64,000 bases of DNA from G963668605 sp963793625 (GTDB lineage Bacteria; Acidobacteriota; Terriglobia; Bryobacterales; Bryobacteraceae), in the NCBI GenBank assembly GCA_963793625.1, contig CAWCAT010000037.1, positions 310,001-374,000 on the forward strand. Direction: 5' to 3'. The number at the start of each line of letters is the position of its first letter. Positions within the stretch are counted from its first letter, which is position 1. The translations under genes were made by a program, and so were the position numbers. Below, piece after piece: positions 1 to 8,378 of this stretch. The notes below the pieces were generated by a model, which did not search any database, was not told where the DNA came from, and was given only the letters and a program-made list of their open reading frames with translations.

Positions 1-371
1 TGCGCCATACGCTTCACGTGGGACTCCAGTTGGCGCACCTGTACCGGTGTGATCCGCTGGGCTGCCCATTCGACAACCTTAGGCTCCAGCACACGGCGGA
101 ATTCTTCGATTCGCTGAGCCTCTTCGGAGCCCAGTTCGACCACTGAACAGCCGTGATTGTGGCGCTTGACGACCAATCCGCGGTTCTCGAGTTCCTGTAG
201 TGCTTCGCGCACAGGTATCGAGCTAACCCCGAACTGCGCAATCAACTCCCGTTCGACAAGGCGCTGACCCGGCGGATAGATGCCAGAAATGATGGCGTGT
301 TCCAGATGATCAACAATCACTTCGCGCAATGAACGCGGCTGAAACGTAACTTTACCGATGGGATCCCTCAT
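1..371 (-). CDS. GntR-family transcriptional regulator, partial (C-terminus outside window)
   Basis: The reverse strand reads from an ATG at 371 to the window edge, giving the first 123 residues of a GntR regulator. The winged-helix DNA-binding domain is clear: a SLREVIVDHLEHAII helix, the SGIYPPGQRLVERELIAQ stretch, the recognition segment SSIPVREALQELENRGLV, then the wing. The sequence continues into the start of an all-helical effector domain (EEFRRVLEPKVVEWAAQ), which suggests the FCD/FadR subfamily. Only 20 bases separate its start codon from that of the divergent glycosidase gene, so it probably controls itself and that gene. The reading frame is sure; the ligand is unknown. Confidence 0.85.
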   Translation of the reverse strand, partial: MRDPIGKVTFQPRSLREVIVDHLEHAIISGIYPPGQRLVERELIAQFGVSSIPVREALQELENRGLVVKRHNHGCSVVELGSEEAQRIEEFRRVLEPKVVEWAAQRITPVQVRQLESHVKRMA

Positions 372-373
372 CC

Positions 374-387
374 TTATATATAATATC
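374..387. promoter_or_regulatory. shared TATA-rich core between divergent start codons
   Basis: The 20-base gap between the GntR start (371) and the glycosidase start (392) is nearly all A/T and contains a perfect TATAAT at 379-384. A transcript from it would begin at about 391-392, on the glycosidase ATG, and no Shine-Dalgarno sequence is visible. No good -35 element is seen. Leaderless transcription is an inference. Confidence 0.4.
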
Positions 388-391
388 TCAC

Positions 392-1477
392 ATGAACCGA
401 AGAGAGTTTCTAGCGCTGACCGCCACGTCCCTGGTGTTGCAGGCTGCCGATTCACCAAAGCGAAAGACGGAAGTAGCGATCGAAGGCGACAAATTCCGGA
501 TCAACGGCAAGCTGACATACGCCGGCCGCCAGTATCAGGGCATGAAGATCGAAGGCCTGATGCTGAACTCGCGCATGGTGCAGGGGATTTACGATGACTT
601 GAATCCGGAGAGCCGCCAGCGCTGGGCCTACCCGGATACGGGAAAGTGGGACGCCGAGAGAAACACACGTGAGTTTCTGGCGGCCATGCCAGTTTGGCGC
701 AAACACGGATTGCTTAGCTTCACCATCAATCTGCAGGGCGGAAGTCCGGAGGGCTACTCGAAATCGCAGCCCTGGGACAACAGCGCCATCGACCCGGAGG
801 GCGGCCTGCGTCAGGATTACATGAAGCGACTGGAACGCATTCTCGACCGCGCGGATGAACTTGGGATGGTGGCCATCGTGGGCCTGTTCTATTTCGGACA
901 GGACCAGCGTGTAAAGGACGAGGCTGCCGTGAAACGTGGAGTTGAGAACGCAACACGCTGGCTGCTTGGGCGCGGCTACCGCAATATCCTTTTGGAAATA
1001 AATAACGAGTGCAACGTCAAGGCTTATGATCACAAGATTCTTATGCCAGAGCGGGTGCATGAACTGATCGACATGGCGAAGAACATTCGCGTGAACGGGC
1101 GGCGCCTGCTTGTTGGTACGAGCTACGGCGGTAACGCAGTGCCCAAGGCCAACGTGGTGAAGAGTTCCGATTTTCTGCTGATGCATGGCAATGGAGTCAA
1201 GGATCCGGCGCGTATCGCGCAAATGGTGGTTGAGGCGCGAAAGGTGGAGGGTTACCGGCCGATGCCGATCCTGTTCAACGAAGATGATCACTTTGATTTC
1301 GATCAGCCGAAAAACAATATGCTCGCGGCGCTAAGCACCTATACATCATGGGGTTATTTTGATCCAGGCAAGAGCGACTACTCGGACGGCTATCAGTGTC
1401 CGCCCGTGAATTGGGGCCTTAACACGGATCGAAAAAAGGCGTTCTTCGCGCTCGTTAAAACAGTGACAGGCTCGTAG
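392..1477 (+). CDS. exported GH5-like (clan A) glycosidase, Tat signal
   Basis: This is a 361-residue protein whose N-terminus, MNRREFLALTATSLVLQ, fits a twin-arginine export signal. The body reads as a TIM-barrel glycosidase. LLEINNECN has the Asn-Glu pair typical of the clan A acid/base at the end of strand 4, and ILFNEDDH is a candidate nucleophile strand. The stretch DYMKRLERILDRADELGMVAIVG is typical of cellulase-like barrels. The family is not certain (GH5 or an unclassified relative), and no substrate can be given. It diverges from the GntR gene and precedes a Gfo/Idh remnant and a dehydrogenase/amidohydrolase pair. Confidence 0.7.
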   Translation: MNRREFLALTATSLVLQAADSPKRKTEVAIEGDKFRINGKLTYAGRQYQGMKIEGLMLNSRMVQGIYDDLNPESRQRWAYPDTGKWDAERNTREFLAAMPVWRKHGLLSFTINLQGGSPEGYSKSQPWDNSAIDPEGGLRQDYMKRLERILDRADELGMVAIVGLFYFGQDQRVKDEAAVKRGVENATRWLLGRGYRNILLEINNECNVKAYDHKILMPERVHELIDMAKNIRVNGRRLLVGTSYGGNAVPKANVVKSSDFLLMHGNGVKDPARIAQMVVEARKVEGYRPMPILFNEDDHFDFDQPKNNMLAALSTYTSWGYFDPGKSDYSDGYQCPPVNWGLNTDRKKAFFALVKTVTGS

Positions 1478-1673
1478 TGGCAGGCGACTTAAAAGGCAAC
1501 TGAAGACCGAGCGAGGTTATAAGGGCGACAGCGTTGTGGCGCTGCAGACGCACATCGCGGATTGTCTGCTGTCGGGCAGGCCGGCTGAGAGTGAGGCCGC
1601 TACATATCTAAATAGCGTGGCAGCCGTGGAGCGTGTTATCGTTCGGCAGAGAGCGGGCGAGAGGAAAAGCTGA
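1467..1673 (+). pseudogene. C-terminal remnant of a Gfo/Idh/MocA oxidoreductase
   Basis: The frame open from 1467 to the TGA at 1671-1673 has no start codon of its own. It encodes a segment typical of the extreme C-terminus of Gfo/Idh/MocA dehydrogenases: KGDSVVALQTHIADCLLSG, then a run ending in AAVERVI. The NAD-binding N-terminal domain is missing, and the fragment begins right after the glycosidase stop. Its stop codon abuts the GTG start of the next gene, so a deletion seems to have removed most of a gene that once headed this operon. Family assignment is by pattern recognition. Confidence 0.65.
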
Positions 1674-2741
1674 GTGAATAAAAAGTTCCGAATTGCAGTG
1701 CTGCCGGGAGATGGGATCGGTCCGGAAGTAGTCACCGAGGGCGTGAACATCTTGCGCGTAATCGAGAGCCGCTGCGCGGACATCTCGTTTCAGTGCGAAG
1801 AATATTCTGTCGGGGTGGGCGAGTACCTGCGAAGCGGCGATCCGCTACCACCCGCAACGTTTGAACAGATCAAGACATGCGATGCCATTTTGCTCGGCGC
1901 AATGGGCATGCCGGATGTTCGCTGGCCCAACGGCGTCGAAATGACTCCGCAAATCGAGTTGCGTGAAAAGCTGGATCTCTACAATGGCCTGCGCCCGATT
2001 TTCCTTTTCCATCCAGAAGATTCTCCACTGCGGGGACGCACTGCCGGCGATATCGATTTCACGATTATCCGCGAGAGCACAGAAGGATTGTTTTCTTCCC
2101 GCAATGTAAAGCAGGAATCAAGCGATCACGGCGAGGATCGCATGTTGATTACTCGTCGCGGCGCAGAACGTGTAATCCGTGCGGCCTTTCAGGAATCGTT
2201 GCGCAGGCGCGGTCACGTGACGCTTGTCGACAAGGCCAACGTCCTTCCTTCGATGGCATTCTTCCGGAAGGTTTTCGATGAGATCTGCTCCGAGTATCCG
2301 CAGGTGCAAACCAACCGCGTGTACGTCAACGCAGCTGCTTTGTTCTTCGTGCAACGCCCTCAGATGTTCGACGTCATCGTGACGGAGAACATGTTCGGCG
2401 ATATTCTATCGGACCTTGCGGCGGGACTCATCGGCGGCATGGGCATGGCGCCTTCCGCTGACATCGGCGATCAATACGCTGTCTTTCAGCCCTCGCACGG
2501 ATCTGCGCCGGACATAGCCGGGCGCGGCATCGCGAATCCCGTGGCAACGATTCTCTCCGTGGCGCTGATGCTCGACTGGTTCAATCATGAAGCCACGAAG
2601 CGCGGAGCGGCAATGATCTGGCAAGCGGTGAAAGAAGTCTTTCAGGATCCACGGGCGCGGACCAAAGACATGGGCGGCCTGATGAGCACTTCGGAAATGG
2701 GCTGCGCGATCGCCAGCGCGCTGCCGGGGCACAACGGATGA
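1674..2741 (+). CDS. isopropylmalate/tartrate dehydrogenase-family protein
   Basis: This 355-residue protein belongs to the beta-decarboxylating dehydrogenases, which oxidise a 2-hydroxy acid with NAD and a divalent metal. It has the N-terminal LPGDGIGPEVV motif, the arginine-rich substrate segment around TIIRESTEG, a Lys in VDKANVLPS, the metal-binding signature ENMFGDILSDL, and the NAD-loop region HGSAPDIAGRGIANP. It starts with GTG directly after the stop of the Gfo/Idh remnant. No leu genes are nearby and it overlaps an amidohydrolase by four bases. A catabolic role (tartrate or a sugar-acid derivative) is therefore likelier than leucine synthesis, but that is inference. Confidence 0.85.
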   Translation: MNKKFRIAVLPGDGIGPEVVTEGVNILRVIESRCADISFQCEEYSVGVGEYLRSGDPLPPATFEQIKTCDAILLGAMGMPDVRWPNGVEMTPQIELREKLDLYNGLRPIFLFHPEDSPLRGRTAGDIDFTIIRESTEGLFSSRNVKQESSDHGEDRMLITRRGAERVIRAAFQESLRRRGHVTLVDKANVLPSMAFFRKVFDEICSEYPQVQTNRVYVNAAALFFVQRPQMFDVIVTENMFGDILSDLAAGLIGGMGMAPSADIGDQYAVFQPSHGSAPDIAGRGIANPVATILSVALMLDWFNHEATKRGAAMIWQAVKEVFQDPRARTKDMGGLMSTSEMGCAIASALPGHNG

Positions 2742-3499
2742 GAGACGGCTTTCGCATCTTCGATACGCACACGCACATCGGAGAAGCCCTACATAGCGGT
2801 CGTTGTCACAGCGTCGATGAGTTGCTGCGCGATATGGATCGCTGCGGCGTAGATCGCTCTCTCGTGATTCCATTTCCTGTGGTCGCGGATCAACGCGCGG
2901 CGCACGAGGAAATTGGCCGGGCTGTGAAGCAGTATCCGAAGCGCCTGGCCGGAGCCGCCTGTCTGCATCCATTCATGCCGCGCGGTGAATTCATGGACGA
3001 GTTGAAGCGCTGCCGCGAAGAATACGGTTTTGTCGCGCTGAAGTTGCAGCCGCAGTATCACGGACTTAATCCACTCTCCGAGCGCAGCGATTTCTTTTTT
3101 GAAGCGGCGCTGAAGTACGGCATGGTAGCGGTGATTCACACGGGTGGAGGCATCCCGTTTTCGCTGCCTGCAATGTTCATGCCGGCGGCAAGAAAGTTTC
3201 CCGATTTGAAGATTGTGCTCGCTCATTGCGGAGGCGGCGGCATGCTGCACGGCGAAGCAATTGTGGCGGCGCAGTTCTGCCCCAACATCTATCTGGAGCT
3301 CTCTACGCTGATGCCGAACCACATGCTTGAGGTTCTGAAGCATGTTTCATCAACGCGGCTCATGATCGGCTCCGATCTCGCCGAAAACCTGGACGTCGAA
3401 ATCGCAAAAGTTCTTTGGCTGAAGGTCGCGGAGCAGGACAAGCGCAACATGCTGTCCGCAACTTCCGATGAGCTATTCGGTATCGATCAGAGACCGTAA
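2738..3499 (+). CDS. amidohydrolase-family protein (PF04909 type)
   Basis: This 253-residue TIM-barrel metal hydrolase shows the N-terminal FDTHTHIG metal motif, a His in VIHTGGGIPF, LAHCGGGGML, and the terminal Asp in IGSDLAEN. These are the ordered ligands of the Amidohydro_2 family, which includes lactonases and decarboxylases. Its ATG overlaps the TGA of the upstream dehydrogenase (ATGA), which indicates translational coupling and a shared pathway. It converges with another amidohydrolase and overlaps that gene's end by 13 bases. The substrate is not recognisable. Confidence 0.8.
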   Translation: MRDGFRIFDTHTHIGEALHSGRCHSVDELLRDMDRCGVDRSLVIPFPVVADQRAAHEEIGRAVKQYPKRLAGAACLHPFMPRGEFMDELKRCREEYGFVALKLQPQYHGLNPLSERSDFFFEAALKYGMVAVIHTGGGIPFSLPAMFMPAARKFPDLKIVLAHCGGGGMLHGEAIVAAQFCPNIYLELSTLMPNHMLEVLKHVSSTRLMIGSDLAENLDVEIAKVLWLKVAEQDKRNMLSATSDELFGIDQRP

Positions 3500-4311
3500 G
3501 CTTCGATTGCGGTACCACCCATAATGCGGTCGCGCTCAGTTGCCGAAAGGCTTGCGATTGCATTGGTCACTGTTCCAAACCAGCGCGAATAATCGCTGGC
3601 CACCAGTACGACAGGCCAGTCCGAACCATACATCACGCGCTTCGGACCGAAAGCCGCGAGCACCACATCGATGTAAGGCTGCAGTTCTGCCGGTGTCCAT
3701 TTTTCCCAATCGGCTTCGGTGACCATGCCGGATAATTTGCAGTACACATTTTCGCGGCGCGCCAACTCTTTCATGAGCTTGTTCCACGGTGCTTGCACGT
3801 GTTCTCTGATTTTCGGCTTGGCAACGTGATCAACAATGAATATCTGGCGGGGATGGCGATCGACAAATTCGAGAGTCTGCGGAAGATGGTGCTCCTTGAT
3901 GAGAATGTCGTAGCGCAGACCGAACTCCTGCAGCATACCGACACCCGTGTTAAAGTCCTTGCGAAGCATGTATCGGTCGTCGGCTTCATCGTGCAGCACG
4001 TGACGTATGCCGCGAAGTTTCGCGCGCGACTTGTAGTTTTCCAAATGCTTGCGAACCGTGGGATCGATCAGCGGCACCCACCCGACCACGCCACGCATTA
4101 TGTCGTGCTTATCCGCTAGATCGAGCAGCCACGTTGTTTCTTCGAGCGACTGCCGGGCTTGCACCGCGACTGCGCCCTGTATACCTACATGATGCAACGT
4201 CTGCTCGAGACTCTCCGGAAGAAAATCGCGTTTGATGCGCGTCATCTCCGCGTTCATCCAGCCATAATCGGCAACAGTGTATTTCCAGAGGTGGTGATGC
4301 GAGTCGATCAT
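3487..4311 (-). CDS. amidohydrolase, COG3618 / L-fuconolactonase-like
   Basis: From the ATG at 4311 this is a protein of about 274 residues beginning MIDSHHHLW, the characteristic opening of COG3618 hydrolases (L-fucono-1,5-lactonase and relatives). Further landmarks are GIRHVLHDEADDRYM, a His in FIVDHVAKP, KLSGMVTEADW, and the catalytic-type Asp in MYGSDWPV. The open frame runs upstream to 4452, but that part is antisense-like and overlaps the truncated propeller gene, so the internal start is preferred. A sugar-lactone hydrolase role fits the carbohydrate-oxidising neighbours. Confidence 0.82.
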   Translation of the reverse strand: MIDSHHHLWKYTVADYGWMNAEMTRIKRDFLPESLEQTLHHVGIQGAVAVQARQSLEETTWLLDLADKHDIMRGVVGWVPLIDPTVRKHLENYKSRAKLRGIRHVLHDEADDRYMLRKDFNTGVGMLQEFGLRYDILIKEHHLPQTLEFVDRHPRQIFIVDHVAKPKIREHVQAPWNKLMKELARRENVYCKLSGMVTEADWEKWTPAELQPYIDVVLAAFGPKRVMYGSDWPVVLVASDYSRWFGTVTNAIASLSATERDRIMGGTAIEAYGL

Positions 4312-4318
4312 AATAATG

Positions 4319-4855
4319 TCACTCGTCTTTCTGCTTTCCAAATACTGAGGTCGTGTAAGCCGTTGTGCCGTTGCGGCGCCAGAGTTCCTTGCCTTCAAAA
4401 TCCCACGCGCCCATCTCGCCGCTCGAATTGAAGAACCAGACGTGCTTGCCATCAGTGATCGGCGTGGGTGAAGTGGAGTCGCTGTAGGCGTACATCATGG
4501 GACTCTTCACCGCGCCTTCCAGCTTCACGGACCACAGCAGCTTACCCGTGCTCGCGTTCAGACAATGGCCCAGAATCGTGCTGCTGAATTTCGGATAGCC
4601 TTCACGGTAAACATCGAAGGTGGTGAGGAAGAGACGATCACCCCAGACCGCAATGCCGCTCTGGCCGCCGTTGGGCAGGGCAGTGCGCCAGACAATATTC
4701 TGGCCGAGCGCAACGCTCCATTGCGCGGGTGCGGACTTGGTCTGGACCTTCCAATTACCATTCGGCCCCGCGGCCTGCGGCCACTGCGCGAACAGCGCGG
4801 CACACGTGACCGCAAACAGAGATAGCAGATATCCCACACGCGGGGTAACATCCAT
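4319..4855 (-). pseudogene. N-terminal half of a PQQ-binding-like beta-propeller protein
   Basis: This is a 178-residue exported protein with a signal peptide (GYLLSLFAVTCAALFAQ) followed by FAQWPQAAGPNGNWKVQT and propeller repeats such as SIAVWGDRLFLTTFD-like and HCLNASTGKLLWSVKLEG strands. The repeats match Trp-rich PQQ-type eight-bladed propellers. Such proteins usually exceed 400 residues, while this one stops at KQKDE after roughly three blades. The stop lies eight bases before the start of the amidohydrolase, so a deletion probably removed the rest. It could be a short natural variant, but the abrupt end inside a blade argues against that. Confidence 0.65.
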
Positions 4856-4939
4856 AAAAGCCCAGTTTTCCTCTTATAAATCGTGAGCCCCACATCGCTC
4901 ATGATTGACCGTTACTTTATCGTAGGAGAACGGGCTCCG

Positions 4940-5872
4940 TCAAAATTGCCGCTGGACGGCTGCGGTGACCCAATCGGTCCAGATCGCATCTTCGCCGCTG
5001 CAGGCTAGAGGCGTTCCATCAAGAACCGCACTGGCAAAGTTTTCCAGAGCTGGGTAATGAATGTTGGCGTGCACCGGCAGGTGTTCCGTCTTCTCGCCAT
5101 AGTGCAGCGTGGGGCCGTTCAGCGGGTCGAGGTTGATCTCGCCATCAGTACCGATCACACGAAACTGGTCGCGCTCAGTCCGAGAGTTCCAGCGCACGTC
5201 TACGATTGCGCGCACCCCGCTCAAGTAGTCGATCAGCACCGTGGCGGCATCCTCGACAGCCAATTGATGGACCACATTCGAGAGCAGTCCTGTCGCCTTC
5301 GCGGGCTGGCCAAAGAGAAAATTCATTGCGTCGATGCGGTGACTGCCGACGTCATAGAGCGGCCCTCCGCCCGCCATCGCGGGATCCAGCAGCCAACCGC
5401 GCGCTTCCTCTGGAAGCCAGCTATGACAATTTGATTCGGCCAGCAGCGGCGGCCCTATCGCGCCTGCAGCGATGAGTTGTTTGGTGCGAATCAGCTTGGG
5501 GTAGAGCCGTCGATAGAAAGCTACACCGAATAGTTTTTTCGCGTCCTGTGCGGCGGCCACCATAAACTTCGCTTCGACGTAATTCAATGCGGTCGGTTTT
5601 TCACAGAGCACATGCTTGCCCGCACTCAAACTCGCGATTGTCTGCCTGGCATGCAGCGCAACGGGTGAGGCCACGTACACGGCATTGATCGTGGGATCTT
5701 CCAACGCCTGATCGAGTGAAGTGTATGCGCAGACGCCGGGATAGGCCTCAGCCTTGCTCGCATCTCGCGTCAGAACCGCATGGAAGACGCTACGCGGCTC
5801 CTGCAGAATCGCCGGGATTACGCGCTTGCGCGTGATATCGCCAATCCCGATCACCAACCAGTTTACAGTCAC
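4940..5872 (-). CDS. Gfo/Idh/MocA-family oxidoreductase
   Basis: This 310-residue NAD(P)-dependent sugar oxidoreductase is complete. The Rossmann motif is VIGIGDITRKR, the cofactor/substrate motif is CEKPTALNY with the catalytic-region Lys of EKP, and a GGGPLYDVGSHRIDA helix carries the usual Asp/His. It ends in the beta-sheet dimerisation domain. It is probably cytoplasmic, since no signal peptide is seen. It is a separate gene from the remnant at 1467-1673. The substrate is unknown; neighbours (lactonase-like hydrolase, PQQ-type propeller) suggest sugar oxidation. Confidence 0.88.
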   Translation of the reverse strand: MTVNWLVIGIGDITRKRVIPAILQEPRSVFHAVLTRDASKAEAYPGVCAYTSLDQALEDPTINAVYVASPVALHARQTIASLSAGKHVLCEKPTALNYVEAKFMVAAAQDAKKLFGVAFYRRLYPKLIRTKQLIAAGAIGPPLLAESNCHSWLPEEARGWLLDPAMAGGGPLYDVGSHRIDAMNFLFGQPAKATGLLSNVVHQLAVEDAATVLIDYLSGVRAIVDVRWNSRTERDQFRVIGTDGEINLDPLNGPTLHYGEKTEHLPVHANIHYPALENFASAVLDGTPLACSGEDAIWTDWVTAAVQRQF

Positions 5873-5887
5873 GCATTCAGGATAGCT

Positions 5888-6100
5888 TTATCTGTGTGGT
5901 GGGCTGCCACAACTATAGGAGCGAAAAGCCTCTAAACTCCACTCACCATCGGGCGTGGAGGGGTGGCGACGGAGTACATACAAGTTGCCGTCACTGGCAC
6001 GGAGTTTGAAAAAAATGTCGTCGGGCCCGTACCACTTGTTCAACAATTTCCTCGACGAGATATTCACGGTCGTCTAATTGGAAACGGATAGGCCGTTCAT
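5888..6100 (-). CDS. small conserved protein, frameshifted as read
   Basis: No single frame is open here, but two overlapping minus-strand frames join into one protein of about 70 residues. One frame gives RPIRFQLDDREYLVEEIVEQ and the other continues WYGPDDIFFKLRASDGNLYV, followed by LRRHPSTPDGEWSLEAF. One extra G in the caagtgg context (about 6032-6040) accounts for the switch, and one missing base near 6098 would supply the ATG. I recall similar small proteins of unknown function from acidobacteria but cannot confirm this here. It lies between the Gfo/Idh gene and the sulfatase. Confidence 0.5.
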
Positions 6101-6218
6101 CCTGTATCCTTCCGGAATAACAGATTACGCGCAGCATAATACCCCCGACTGGGCGTGACGTGGCGCCCCGGAGGCGCTCTTCTTTAGAATAATACCGGAT
6201 CGAGTTTGCTGAGGGAAC

Positions 6219-7999
6219 TCATTTGCGAATCGTCAGCACAACGTAGCGAACGTCGGCAACCTGCTTGCCCGGGATGTCGAGCGCACGCAACGCCAGCGTG
6301 CCGCGGCCCTTCGCCAGCCGGATTGCGCCGATCGACAATGGTTTAAAATCCTTCAAATAGGATTCAGTACGCGGGACGCGGTCGAATGCTTCACCGATCA
6401 GCGGCGGGTTATTCGCCTTTCGCCACTTTCGCCTCCACGCGTGCGTCATGGAAACTCAATTCGATTGTGGAGCCGACATCCTCCGGCGCGCATGTGTAAT
6501 AGACCTGGGCGTCGTAGTCGGCCGTTTGCCCAACCTCGATGTCCCACGTGATGCGGTCGTCTTTGCTCGTCCAGTTCGTAAAAAAAGAGCTGTTCGGAGT
6601 ACTTCGAACTGCGCTTGAATATTGCCGCTCGAAACACCGTCGCGCGCGGGCAGTTGTGTCGTTCGGGAGTAGCCCACTGTGAACGGGCGATCATCGACGC
6701 CGACTGATGGCAACACTTCTTTACTCCAGTTCGCGAGGGCTTGACGCAACCGCTTGCCACATCGGGCTTCTCGCTCGCGATGTCGCGCTCCTGGCCCGGA
6801 TCGGCCTGAATGTCGAATAACTGCCCGGCAGCATGCAATCTGTATTGCTGCGTGCGAACGCTGGCCTGCTTATTTTGCAATGAGAAGATCATGCGGTCCG
6901 GCCACTCGGCTTTGCCGAGCAGCAGCGGCTTAAGGCTCTTGCCATCGAGCGGTTTTTTCCAGTGACCGGAACGCCAGCCAGTTCAGTGAGTGTCGGCAGC
7001 AGGTCGATCGCTCCAGCGATCTGCGGAATTCGCTTGCCTGCCGGAATGTGTCCCGGCCAGCGAATCAGAAACGGAACACGCAAACCACCCTCATCGACAG
7101 AGCCTTTGCGGCCCTTCATGCCGCCGTTCCATCGCCAGCTATTGGGTCCGTTGTCACTGAAGTAGACAACAATGGTGTTGTCGGCAAGCTTTAGTTTTTT
7201 CAAGATGCGCCAGCACGCGGCCAACATTCCAATCCATGTTTTCGCACATGGCTAGCGCCGCGCGGGTCATTGGGATTTCTTCCTGATTTGGGTTTTTGGC
7301 GCGTAGCTTCGGCTCAAGTTTTGCGAATTTTTCGAAAAAGCGATCCGGAACCTGCATCGGGGAGTGCGGCGTGTTGAACGGGAGATAGCAGAAGAACGGG
7401 CGATCTTTATTCTTTGATATGAAGTCCATAGCATGGTCGGTCAGGTCGTCTCCGATGTAACCTTTGCCGCGGACCAGTTGCCCGTTGTGATCCAGTTCCG
7501 GATCGAAGTATTGGCCCCAGTGGCCTGATGTGAAGCCGTAATACTCGTCAAATCCGCGCGCGTTCGGATGATAGGGAAACTGTGAACCGCTGTGCCATTT
7601 CCCGAACGCGCCAGTGGCGTAACCAGCCCGTTTGAAATCCTGCGCGATCGTGGTTTCATCCAGGTTCAGCCGCTCCGCGCCTGTGGAGACTCCTCGCACA
7701 CCGCCGCGCGCGTGGTAGCGCCCGGTGAGGAGTTCCGCGCGAGTGGGCGCACACACGGCGCAGACATAGAACTGCTCGCCGATCGCTCCCTCGCGCCCGA
7801 TGGAATCGATATTCGGAGTCGAGAGGTTCGTGTTGCCGTTGATGCTGAGGTCACCCCAACCCTGATCGTCAGCCAGTATCACTAGAATATTCGGCCGCTT
7901 CTGCTGGGATAGGACCGGATTCTGCCAGGCGGCATACAGCGGAAATGCGCCGAAGCGGATCGTATTTCGAAGTAGGTCACGACGGGAGAGAGAAGTCAC
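6219..7999 (-). CDS. exported arylsulfatase (S1 family), frameshifted several times as read
   Basis: Pieces in successive frames join into a sulfatase of about 590 residues that hydrolyses sulfate esters. The N-terminus has a Tat-like signal (SRRDLLRN), the metal motif LADDQGWGD, and the formylglycine signature CAPTRAELLTGR, whose Cys must be converted to formylglycine. GKWHSG and YFSDNGPNSWRWNGGMKG supply further active-site residues. The frame breaks near 7215, 6945, 6760, 6590 and 6450, yet no conserved part is missing, so sequence error is likely. A GTG at 7999 fits the signal peptide better than the TTG at 8017. Sulfatases commonly accompany algal-glycan enzymes. Confidence 0.8.
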
Positions 8000-8046
8000 G
8001 TTTGCATGGTATCGCAAGCGTTAGCAAATCCGTACGACAATAGACT

Positions 8047-8280
8047 ATGGATAAAAGACTGGCAAAGCGCCACAAACGTCAGGTGGCACGCGCGAAAGAG
8101 GGAGCGAAAACGTCAGAGCCCGACGTGCGCACTCAGGAAGAAATCGAAGCAGCCCGAGCCGCAAGCCGGTCTGAAAACACGCGCGGTGGTAACGTACTGA
8201 GCAATTCTCGTAATTCCGGCAGATCACTGCGCAGCAGTTCCGTAACCGCCACCGGTAGTTCCGCCAAAACCGGAGCCTGA
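8047..8280 (+). CDS. small basic hypothetical protein
   Basis: This is a 77-residue open frame from the ATG at 8047. The first half is strongly charged (MDKRLAKRHKRQVARAKEG, then an Arg/Glu-rich helix) and the second half is Ser/Asn/Gly-rich low complexity. It has no signal peptide or known motif. The basic head suggests nucleic-acid or ribosome contact, which is speculation. It diverges from the sulfatase gene. The low-complexity tail could be a frameshifted reading of the true C-terminus. Confidence 0.5.
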   Translation: MDKRLAKRHKRQVARAKEGAKTSEPDVRTQEEIEAARAASRSENTRGGNVLSNSRNSGRSLRSSSVTATGSSAKTGA

Positions 8281-8297
8281 TCTCCCCCTAATTCTGG

Positions 8298-8320
8298 TGC
8301 CCTCGTCGTGGCGGAGGGCA
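8298..8320. terminator. GC hairpin downstream of the small basic gene
   Basis: TGCCCTC (8298-8304) pairs with GAGGGCA (8314-8320) around a 9-base loop. No T-run follows, so it is a weak candidate terminator or mRNA-stabilising hairpin between 8280 and the next start at 8379. Confidence 0.3.
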
Positions 8321-8378
8321 TAGCCCTCATCCCAGCCTGTCCTTTTTGAAGCCTTTAGCTGCATACTGGAAGTTCATC

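Noticed and set aside
452..1291. 279-codon minus-strand frame inside the GH5-like gene
   Set aside because: It is the antisense of a gene with clear motifs; its own translation has no recognisable domain and odd composition.
2406..2972. 188-codon minus-strand frame across the dehydrogenase end
   Set aside because: Arg-rich antisense translation without motifs, lying over two sure genes joined by an ATGA overlap.
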